Shown: one piece after another, positions 1-5,898 of the stretch
Numbering within the stretch: position 1 is the first letter of the stretch
How the letters are laid out: each line of letters begins with the position of its first letter
From: Nitrospirota bacterium
GTDB lineage: Bacteria; Nitrospirota; Thermodesulfovibrionia; Thermodesulfovibrionales; JdFR-85
NCBI GenBank assembly: GCA_013152195.1
Contig: JAADGU010000148.1
Span: 1-6,147, forward strand
Length of the DNA: 6,147 nucleotides
Direction: 5' to 3'
The notes under the pieces: generated by a model
What the model was told of the DNA's origin: nothing
The model's database searches: none
What the model saw: the letters and a program-made list of their open reading frames with translations, nothing else
Program-made: the position numbers and the translations under genes

Positions 1-2570
1 CCCTTTTTTGCCAGCCTGTTAATCGCCACCGGGGTGTTTTGAACCAGTATCTCCGGGTTTTCACTCACATGCTGGAGTTGTAAAAACTGGACATGAAACT
101 CTATCTCCTCAATCCCCCCCGGCCCAAGCTTGATATCCATGCCCGCTGCCTCCTGTGACAGCTCGCGTACTATCCTCTGTCTCATTGCATGGATATCCTC
201 CCTCTTTACCTCTTTCCCCCGTTGCATCAACACTTCCCTTCCCATCTCCATAAATGCCCTTCCAGCCCTCATGTCCCCTGCAACAGGTCTTGCCCTCAGA
301 AGCGCCTGCAGCTCCCAGGGGTGGGCGCTCCTGAGATAGTAGTTCCTGTACCCCGCGATATCCTTGACAAGGGCACCCTTTGAACCATCCGGCCGCAACC
401 TTACATCTACATTGTAGAGCATCCCCTTGTCAGTGTATGTTGTGAGGGTCTTTATTACACTCTCTGCAGTCCTTACTCCACCCGGAATATCCGAGAGGAA
501 GATTATATCGAGGTCAGAGCCAAAGGTTAGCTCCCTTCCGCCAAGTTTTCCCAGGCCAATGATTGAAAAACCCTGATTATTATTTATTCTCTCAAGGATT
601 ATCTCTATAATGGCGTCTGCAAGGTGTGAGAGGTACCTCAGCAGGTCATGTATTGTAAGAACATCCATGAGAAAGAAGAGGCCCAGGCGAATTTCTTCAG
701 CCCTCCTGTACTCCCCGACGGCCTCCATAACCCCTTCTCCAAACTGGACATTCCTCCTTAGCTCTTCCTCCACCCGTTTCTTTGTCTTCCTTATAATTAA
801 TCCCTCAACCAGCGTATCAAGGTACCTGTTACTGCTCAAAAAGACCCTTGACAGGTATGAACTGAGGGAGAAGAGCTTGACCATTGCATCAATCAGCCCC
901 TTATGTTCTGCCACTCCTGTAAGGTATGCCTCTTTTTCTCCAAGCACTGCAATGAAACTCTCAAGTCCCTTTAAAACCCTGTCAGGACTCTCTGCATTAA
1001 AAGCCTTTTCCAGAAATTGCGGGACCACCCTCCTCAGGATGGCCCTTTCCCTCTGGGTTTTAAACGTCCTCATCTGCTCCCTCACCTTTCGCAGGTGTAT
1101 AATGCCTGCCTGCGGAGCCTTTACTCCCCTGAATGACAGATACCCCATGAGCTCATCATCGGCAAGGTCACCCTCGAGCAATGCAAGGACCTCGGCGTGA
1201 AGGTCTTCTTCTGTGCCGAGCAGGGAGTTATACATATTCTTTACCTGCATACGCCTCAGACGCAGGTCTGCAAGAAATTCAGCGGCTGAGTAGAAACCCA
1301 TCTTTCTCGCAAGCACCTCCGTCTCCTGCCCGGCTGCAGGGAGGGTATGGGTCTGGAGGTCTTCTTTCATCTGGAGGTAATGCTCAAGCCTTCTCAGATA
1401 GAGATAGTTGTCCCAGAGTATGGCAAGGTCTTCCTGCGGCACCAGCTTCAGCCACCTCAGCACCTGTATGGCGTTAAAGAGCCGGTGAGTCCTGAGGGCC
1501 CTGTTGTCACCTCCGTAGATGAGCTGAAAGGTCTGCACAAAGAACTCTATCTCCCTGATACCGCCATAGCCGCGCTTTATGTCATCCCTTGAAAATGTTG
1601 AATCTATCCTCTTCTTGAGTCCCCGAATCTCCTCTATCTCTGAGAAATCAAGGCTCTTCCTCCATACAAAGGGAGTGATTGCCTCCATAAATTTCTGCCC
1701 AAGCCCCATGTCTCCGGCTACGGGCCTGGCCCTTATAAGCACCATCCTTTCCCATGTACGGCCCCATGACTCATAGTACGTCCTGTAGGAATCAAGCGGC
1801 AGTATCAGCTCTCCTTTCTGTCCCTGTGGCCTGAGCCTCAGGTCAACCCTGTATGCAATGCCATCCTCTGTGGGGAGTGAGAGCATTCTGTTGAGGAGCT
1901 CTACAGCCCTGCAATAAAATTCATGATTGCTTATCCTGTTTACCCTTACCCCCGAAGGGTTCAGGACACCCGAGGTCTGCTCATCTCCCTGACTGTAAAC
2001 GGCTATCAGGTCAACATCAGAGCTGTAGTTGAGCTCAGCCCCCCCTAATTTCCCGAGGCCGATAACGGTGATTACTGCATTTGCGGGCTCGCCGAACCTC
2101 TGGTGATTAATCCTGAGGGACCACTGAAGGGAGAGGGAGATAAGTGTCTCTGCAAGTGATGTGAGCTCATCCATTGAGGAGAGGATGCCGGTTTCACCTG
2201 CAATATCCCTGAGGGTAATCCTGAGCAGGTAACGCTTTTTAAAACCCCGCAAGGCCTTCATCATGGCCTCAATATTCTGCGGCTCGTCAGGCATAATTTC
2301 TGCACTTATCCTTTCAAGAAGCAACTCCTTTGAGACAGGTCTCGTTATCTCCTTAAGTGCAGCAAGGAGCTCCTCGGGGTTGGCAATGCTATAAATTGCA
2401 AGAAACTGGCTTACAGCAAAGAGCCTGCAAATATCCGCAAGGTATGGGAGAAAGGGCCCTGCCGGTGTGAGTTCAAAGAGACTGAGAGTATTCCTCTCCG
2501 CCCTTTCCGGATCAGGCGTATCAAGAGAGAGCTCCTCTATCCTTTTATGCAATCCTTCATCTATCGGCAT
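1..2570 (-). CDS. glnE: Bifunctional glutamine synthetase adenylyltransferase/deadenylase, 3' end outside window
   Basis: GlnE attaches AMP to, and removes it from, a tyrosine of each glutamine synthetase subunit, switching nitrogen assimilation off and on under PII control in the cytoplasm. The minus-strand frame is open from ATG at 2570 to the left edge: 856 codons of a family near 950, so roughly the last 90 residues are missing. Two homologous nucleotidyltransferase domains are visible. The N-terminal (deadenylase) one has GLGKLGG at 171-177 with the metal-binding DVD at 185-187, then RVDLRLRPQG, RARPVAGD and GGIREIEF at 336-343. The C-terminal (adenylylase) one has GLGKLGG at 672-678 with DLD at 686-688, VRLRPDG, a second RARPVAGD and GGIEEIEF at 818-825. 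The helical linker between them contains LRRLEHYLQ. The start is fixed by in-frame TAA codons just upstream; AAGGA at 2580-2584 (minus strand) sits 9 nt before ATG. All motifs fall in one uninterrupted frame. It is divergent from the DUF1015 gene. Confidence 0.96.
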   Translation of the reverse strand, partial: MPIDEGLHKRIEELSLDTPDPERAERNTLSLFELTPAGPFLPYLADICRLFAVSQFLAIYSIANPEELLAALKEITRPVSKELLLERISAEIMPDEPQNIEAMMKALRGFKKRYLLRITLRDIAGETGILSSMDELTSLAETLISLSLQWSLRINHQRFGEPANAVITVIGLGKLGGAELNYSSDVDLIAVYSQGDEQTSGVLNPSGVRVNRISNHEFYCRAVELLNRMLSLPTEDGIAYRVDLRLRPQGQKGELILPLDSYRTYYESWGRTWERMVLIRARPVAGDMGLGQKFMEAITPFVWRKSLDFSEIEEIRGLKKRIDSTFSRDDIKRGYGGIREIEFFVQTFQLIYGGDNRALRTHRLFNAIQVLRWLKLVPQEDLAILWDNYLYLRRLEHYLQMKEDLQTHTLPAAGQETEVLARKMGFYSAAEFLADLRLRRMQVKNMYNSLLGTEEDLHAEVLALLEGDLADDELMGYLSFRGVKAPQAGIIHLRKVREQMRTFKTQRERAILRRVVPQFLEKAFNAESPDRVLKGLESFIAVLGEKEAYLTGVAEHKGLIDAMVKLFSLSSYLSRVFLSSNRYLDTLVEGLIIRKTKKRVEEELRRNVQFGEGVMEAVGEYRRAEEIRLGLFFLMDVLTIHDLLRYLSHLADAIIEIILERINNNQGFSIIGLGKLGGRELTFGSDLDIIFLSDIPGGVRTAESVIKTLTTYTDKGMLYNVDVRLRPDGSKGALVKDIAGYRNYYLRSAHPWELQALLRARPVAGDMRAGRAFMEMGREVLMQRGKEVKREDIHAMRQRIVRELSQEAAGMDIKLGPGGIEEIEFHVQFLQLQHVSENPEILVQNTPVAINRLAKK

Positions 2571-2591
2571 GGCCTCTTATCCTTAACTATA

Positions 2592-2623
2592 CATGAAGTG
2601 ATAACGTCTGCATGAAGCGATAA
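2592..2623. repeat. 13-bp direct repeat upstream of glnE
   Basis: CATGAAGTGATAA (2592-2604) and CATGAAGCGATAA (2611-2623) match at 12 of 13 bases, with starts 19 bp apart. They lie 22-53 bp upstream of the glnE start codon, in its leader or promoter region. This spacing is close to two helical turns, so a direct-repeat operator is possible, but a local duplication would look the same. The repeat is directly visible; any function is inference. Confidence 0.5.
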
Positions 2624-2647
2624 AACCGGTATGCCGGAATCGTCTTC

Positions 2648-2679
2648 CTCCATCTCTCCAACACTCCATTCCTCCAATT
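2648..2679. repeat. Four-copy tandem octamer, CTCCA(T/A)NN
   Basis: CTCCA recurs at 2648, 2656, 2664 and 2672 with an exact 8-bp period, and the sixth base alternates T, A, T, A. On the minus strand it reads as repeated TGGAG blocks. A period of 8 does not preserve a reading frame, which argues against coding constraint. It resembles the short tandem repeats that litter intergenic DNA in some environmental bacteria; that link is from general recollection and is unproven here. Copies are too degenerate for a slippage-prone phase switch to be likely. Confidence 0.6.
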
Positions 2680-2692
2680 TTTTTACCCCTGA

Positions 2693-2722
2693 TTGAATTT
2701 AGATTTCCTTAAATGCTAACAT
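2693..2722 (+). promoter_or_regulatory. Possible sigma-70-type promoter for the DUF1015-gap-pgk unit
   Basis: TTGAAT (2693-2698) and TAACAT (2717-2722) each match the -35 and -10 consensus at 4 of 6 positions, with an 18-bp spacer. A TGC immediately before the -10 (2714-2716) gives an extended -10 motif. Transcription would start near 2730, leaving a leader of about 65 nt before the ATG at 2796. Matches this weak occur by chance in AT-rich DNA, so the call is tentative. Confidence 0.3.
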
Positions 2723-2751
2723 ATTCAGTCTCTAATTGATAATTTAGACAA

Positions 2752-2771
2752 ATCAGGAATTTTTTCCTGAT
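2752..2771. promoter_or_regulatory. Perfect 8-bp inverted repeat with 4-nt loop in the DUF1015 leader
   Basis: ATCAGGAA (2752-2759) and TTCCTGAT (2764-2771) are exact reverse complements around TTTT. The element ends 24 bp before the DUF1015 start codon and 10 bp before its AAGGA ribosome site (2782-2786). In RNA it would form a small hairpin; in DNA it could be a dimeric repressor site. It has no T-run after it and no plus-strand gene before it, so a terminator role is unlikely. Confidence 0.45.
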
Positions 2772-2795
2772 ACTGAAGAACAAGGAACCGATGCC

Positions 2796-4046
2796 ATGAC
2801 AGAAATTTTACCATTCAGAGGAGTCCTCTACGATACCAGCAGGGTCAGGGGCGAAGACGTTGTCTCACCCCCCTATGACGTTATCACCCCTGAATTAAAA
2901 GATGCACTTTATTCCAAAAGTCCCTACAATATTGTAAAAATCGACTTCGGGAAAGACCTCCAGGGGGACAATGATTCAGAAAATCGCTATACCAGGGCCA
3001 GTAAATACCTTGAGGACTGGTTATCCGAGGGTGTTTTGAAGGAGACCGAAAACCCCTCTTTCTATCTTTACGAGGCAGAGTACACCGTGGGAAATGAAAA
3101 AAAGGTGATGAGAGGACTCTTTGGCAGGGTCAGGATAACAGAGCTCTGTGACGGCATATATCCCCATGAGGCCACTCACTCAAAGCCAAAGGCAGACAGG
3201 CTAACCCTCATGCACCACTGTAATGCCAACCTGAGCCCTATCTTCTCCATCTATAACAGTCAAAGGAGGGGATATCTTGATATCTTTGACAGGTGCCTTT
3301 CAACTTCACCCTACATAGCAGCTACGGACCTCACGGGTGCAGAGCACAGGATGTGGATAATTGACGACCCTGATGACGTAAGGATAATCGGTGAGGAGCT
3401 GAAAGGAAACCCCATATATATAGCTGACGGACACCACAGGTATGAGACGGCACTTACGTATCAGAAGGAGATGAAGGCAAAAAACCCTGAACATACAGGC
3501 ACAGAACCCTACAATTATGTCATGATGTACCTTGTAAATATGGCTGACGGGGGGCTTACAGTACTGCCGACCCACAGGCTTGTCAGGGAATTGACTGATA
3601 CGGGGGTATCCGGATTTCTGAAACCCCTGGAAAAATTCTTTGAAATCAGGACAATAGATGCTGACAGTGACCTCCCTGCAGAGATAGCCGGGCTTGAGCA
3701 TGCCATAGGGCTTGCAGTTTACGGAGAGAACAAACACTTTATCCTCCTTTACAGGGGTGAAGACCTCACAGATGTGCCGGAACCTCTGAGAGAGCTTGAC
3801 GTAACGCTTCTGCATGAATTAATCTTTAAAAAGTTGTATAATGTTGAGGGGGTTGACTATGAAATGGAGCCCGGAGTCTGTCTTTCAAAGGTAAGGGACG
3901 GCAGCTATCAGGCGGCATTCTTTCTTAATCCCACAAGGGTTGAGGATGTGGAAAGAGTAGCACTTGCCTGTCTGAGAATGCCTCCGAAGTCAACATACTT
4001 TTTCCCAAAGATCCTAACTGGTTTTGTTATAAACAGGCTTCAGTAG
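2796..4046 (+). CDS. DUF1015 family protein (COG4198 type), function unproven
   Basis: This is a full-length cytoplasmic-looking protein of 416 residues, the usual length for the family, with no signal peptide or membrane segment. Family hallmarks appear in order: an N-terminal PFRG (6-9) and VVSPPYDVI (22-30), SPYNIVK (42-48), HEATHSKPKADRL (124-136) followed by NANLSPIF (144-151), the central IADGHHRYETAL starting at 209, and a C-terminal MPPKSTYFFPK starting at 395. The DGHHR motif resembles the active-site loop of ParB/sulfiredoxin-fold phosphate-handling enzymes, including the archaeal serine kinase SerK, so a small-molecule kinase role is a reasonable guess but not shown. The start is set by AAGGA at 2782-2786, 9 nt upstream; another ATG at 2791 reads into TGA after two codons. 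It lies 109 bp before gap on the same strand and probably shares its transcript. No frame disruption or missing family motif is seen. Confidence 0.9.
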   Translation: MTEILPFRGVLYDTSRVRGEDVVSPPYDVITPELKDALYSKSPYNIVKIDFGKDLQGDNDSENRYTRASKYLEDWLSEGVLKETENPSFYLYEAEYTVGNEKKVMRGLFGRVRITELCDGIYPHEATHSKPKADRLTLMHHCNANLSPIFSIYNSQRRGYLDIFDRCLSTSPYIAATDLTGAEHRMWIIDDPDDVRIIGEELKGNPIYIADGHHRYETALTYQKEMKAKNPEHTGTEPYNYVMMYLVNMADGGLTVLPTHRLVRELTDTGVSGFLKPLEKFFEIRTIDADSDLPAEIAGLEHAIGLAVYGENKHFILLYRGEDLTDVPEPLRELDVTLLHELIFKKLYNVEGVDYEMEPGVCLSKVRDGSYQAAFFLNPTRVEDVERVALACLRMPPKSTYFFPKILTGFVINRLQ

Positions 4047-4102
4047 CGGTAGGCAGCAGGTAGTCTCATTTACTGCAGTTATTCCTGGCCGCTTGCTAAA
4101 TA

Positions 4103-4121
4103 AAGGAGGCTTTGTCTCCTT
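4103..4121 (+). promoter_or_regulatory. Hairpin AAGGAG/CTCCTT upstream of gap
   Basis: AAGGAG (4103-4108) pairs with CTCCTT (4116-4121) across a 7-nt loop. The left arm plus the next G is a textbook Shine-Dalgarno (AAGGAGG), yet no credible start codon follows it. The sequence after the stem is TAAAAG, not a T-run, so this is a poor rho-independent terminator. CTCCTT could instead pair with the real gap Shine-Dalgarno at 4144-4149, so the two pairings exclude each other. Pairing is visible; regulation is inferred. Confidence 0.35.
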
Positions 4122-4133
4122 AAAAGTTCATTT

Positions 4134-4150
4134 TCCTTGATACAAGGAGG
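4134..4150 (+). promoter_or_regulatory. gap ribosome-binding site within a small hairpin
   Basis: The gap Shine-Dalgarno AAGGAGG (4144-4150) ends 5 nt before ATG at 4156 and confirms that start. Its left half lies in a perfect inverted repeat: TCCTTG (4134-4139), loop ATA, CAAGGA (4143-4148), which T-G wobble pairs could lengthen. A strong ribosome site partly buried in a stem is compatible with translational tuning of a highly expressed enzyme, but a 3-nt loop and short stem make it marginal in stability. Confidence 0.45.
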
Positions 4151-4155
4151 GGAGT

Positions 4156-5160
4156 ATGGCGGTTAAAATTGGAATTAACGGGTTCGGAAGGATAGGACGG
4201 AATTTCTTGAGGGCATCCATAGCCCAGTCAGACTTTGAAATTGTTGCCATCAATGACCTTACAGATGCTGCAACACTGGCACACCTTCTCAAATACGATT
4301 CTGTTCACGGGATATTCTCAGCCGATGTTTCTGCAACTGACAACTCCCTGATCGTCAACGGACGCGAGATAAAAGTAACAGCAATAACAGACCCGTCAAA
4401 GCTTCCATGGAAAGATGACGGCGTGGAGATAGTGATAGAGTCAACCGGCAGGTTTACCGACAGGGCATCGGCTTCAAAGCACCTTGATGCAGGTGCCGGC
4501 TGGGTCCTTATATCTGCACCTGCAAAAGAGCCTGACATAACCGTATGCCTGGGGGTCAATGAAGAAAGCATTGATATTCAGAATCACAGGATTATATCAA
4601 ACGCCTCCTGCACAACCAACTGCCTTGCCCCTGTGGCGAAGATATTAAATAATGAATTCGGTATTATCCGTGGCCTGATGACTACAATCCATTCGTACAC
4701 CAATGATCAGAGAATCCTGGACCTGCCACACAAAGACCTCAGAAGGGCAAGGGCTGCTGCCATGAACCTGATACCAACCACAACAGGTGCAGCCAGGGCA
4801 GTCGGCCTTGTGCTACCCGAGTTAAAGGGCAGGCTTGACGGTATGGCCATAAGGGTCCCAACCCCCAATGTCTCACTAATTGACCTTGTTGCCGAGGTAT
4901 CAAGGGATACCACTGCTGAGGAGATTAACGGGGCACTGAAAAATGCAGCTGAAGGTCCTTTAAAGGGAATCCTTATGTACTCGGAGGCACCCCTTGTCTC
5001 AATAGACCTCAACGGCAATAACCATTCATCCATCCTTGATGCAACACTGACAAAGGTTATAGAAAACAGGATGGTAAAAGTCCTTGCCTGGTATGATAAC
5101 GAGTGGGGTTACAGCAGCCGGTTGAGGGATCTGGCACAATATATCATTAAAAACCGGTAA
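4156..5160 (+). CDS. gap: Type I glyceraldehyde-3-phosphate dehydrogenase, phosphorylating
   Basis: The enzyme reversibly oxidises glyceraldehyde 3-phosphate with NAD and phosphate to 1,3-bisphosphoglycerate, in the cytoplasm as a homotetramer. At 334 residues it is full length. The N-terminal Rossmann fold has INGFGRIGR (7-15); Asp34 in AIND sits where NAD-preferring enzymes bind the adenosine ribose, and Leu190-Pro191 in the LDLPHKDLRRARAAA stretch also fits NAD use. The catalytic domain has SNASCTTNCLAP (148-159) with nucleophile Cys152, the base His179 in TTIHSYT, the PTTTGAARA loop (207-215), RVPTPNVSLIDL (233-244) and the C-terminal WYDNEWGYSSR (312-322). ATG follows AAGGAGG by 5 nt. 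pgk, the next pathway step, starts 63 bp downstream with no terminator between, so they are very likely cotranscribed. Cofactor preference is inferred from these residues only. Confidence 0.98.
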   Translation: MAVKIGINGFGRIGRNFLRASIAQSDFEIVAINDLTDAATLAHLLKYDSVHGIFSADVSATDNSLIVNGREIKVTAITDPSKLPWKDDGVEIVIESTGRFTDRASASKHLDAGAGWVLISAPAKEPDITVCLGVNEESIDIQNHRIISNASCTTNCLAPVAKILNNEFGIIRGLMTTIHSYTNDQRILDLPHKDLRRARAAAMNLIPTTTGAARAVGLVLPELKGRLDGMAIRVPTPNVSLIDLVAEVSRDTTAEEINGALKNAAEGPLKGILMYSEAPLVSIDLNGNNHSSILDATLTKVIENRMVKVLAWYDNEWGYSSRLRDLAQYIIKNR

Positions 5161-5223
5161 AGATTTTGTTGTACATGAATGCTGTAAATTAATATAGTCT
5201 GCAGTTGACAACGGGAGGCAATA

Positions 5224-5898
5224 ATGGCAACTGGAATCAGTCCTGCTCCAATAAGGGACATCCTCAATAAACTTACCATACAGGACTTTGACCTCAAAGG
5301 CAAGAGGGTATTTATTCGTGTTGATTTTAACGTCCCCCTTGATGAAAATCTTAACATTACAGATGACCGGCGGATCCGCTCAGCCCTTGCAACCATCAAC
5401 TACGCTATTGATGAAGGGGCAAAGGTAATACTTGCCTCACATCTTGGCAGACCAAAGGGCAAGGCCGACCCGCGTTACAGCCTTGCACCTGTTGCTAAGA
5501 GGCTCAAGAGACTTCTTAACAAAGATGTTATTTTTGCCCCTGACTGTATCGGACCACAGGTCAAAAACATCATTGACAAGATGCAGCCGGGCGACGTGGT
5601 CGTACTTGAAAACCTGAGGTTTCATCCAGGTGAAGAGAAGAACGACGAAGAGCTGGCAAAGGCCCTTGCCTCCCTGGCAGACTACTATGTCAACGACGCC
5701 TTTGGGACTGCCCATAGAAACCATGCATCCATTGTAGGTGTCCCGAAATTCCTCCCTGCAGCAGCAGGTTTTCTGCTTAAAAAAGAGATAGAATACCTTA
5801 AGGGTGTTGTAAACAATCCGGTCAGACCCTTTGTGGCCATCCTTGGCGGTGCAAAGGTATCCGGAAAGATAGGGGTGCTGGGTGCTCGAAAACCTTGA
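5224..5898 (+). CDS. pgk: Phosphoglycerate kinase, N-terminal part, frameshifted
   Basis: Phosphoglycerate kinase transfers phosphate between 1,3-bisphosphoglycerate and ADP, forming 3-phosphoglycerate and ATP. GGGAGG at 5213-5218 lies 5 nt before ATG. The 3-phosphoglycerate-binding domain is complete: RVDFNVPL (32-39), DDRRIRSALATI (47-58), ASHLGRPKG (71-79), LENLRFHPGEE (128-138) and VNDAFGTAHRNHAS (156-169). The nucleotide domain begins with LGGAKVSGKIGVL (207-219). After Leu219 the frame runs into five unrelated residues and TGA at 5896, giving 224 residues against about 390-400 for the family. The cause is a 7-bp tandem duplication; the missing part continues in the +1 frame. About 13 residues precede the usual family N-terminus (NKLTI-like, residues 15-19 here), but no later standard start codon is available there. 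As written, the product would lack most of the ATP-binding domain and should be inactive. Identity is certain; integrity is not. Confidence 0.93.
   Translation: MATGISPAPIRDILNKLTIQDFDLKGKRVFIRVDFNVPLDENLNITDDRRIRSALATINYAIDEGAKVILASHLGRPKGKADPRYSLAPVAKRLKRLLNKDVIFAPDCIGPQVKNIIDKMQPGDVVVLENLRFHPGEEKNDEELAKALASLADYYVNDAFGTAHRNHASIVGVPKFLPAAAGFLLKKEIEYLKGVVNNPVRPFVAILGGAKVSGKIGVLGARKP
5873..5886 (+). repeat. 7-bp tandem duplication that shifts the pgk frame
   Basis: GGGTGCT at 5873-5879 is repeated exactly at 5880-5886. Deleting one copy restores a continuous reading frame in which GVL is followed by ENLESNVDKVLIGGG, which is what the family has at this point. Seven is not a multiple of three, so the duplication explains the frameshift completely. 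Replication slippage or an assembly/sequencing error are the obvious sources. Confidence 0.9.

Noticed and set aside
610..1200. 196-codon plus-strand ORF, and other plus-strand ORFs within 130-1776
   Set aside because: They lie antisense to glnE, whose minus-strand frame is continuous with all family motifs; the translations are low-complexity Ser/Pro/Leu-rich and resemble no family I know.
2778..2797. Sigma-54-like TGGCA...TTG on the minus strand as a glnE promoter
   Set aside because: The TTG block is two bases too far from the GG element, the GC of the -12 box is missing, and it overlaps the DUF1015 start codon.
3306..3815. 169-codon minus-strand ORF inside the DUF1015 gene
   Set aside because: It is a shadow of a well-supported coding frame, with no recognisable domain and no reason for dual coding.
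4103..4130. Rho-independent terminator between the DUF1015 gene and gap
   Set aside because: The stem is only 6 bp and is followed by TAAAAG rather than a run of Ts, so termination is not supported.
4305..5033. Minus-strand ORFs of 88 and 108 codons opposite gap
   Set aside because: They are shadows of the gap coding frame, without ribosome sites or family resemblance.
5205..5210. Perfect TTGACA -35 hexamer in the gap-pgk spacer
   Set aside because: No acceptable -10 lies 16-18 bp downstream; that position falls inside the start of pgk and reads unlike TATAAT.
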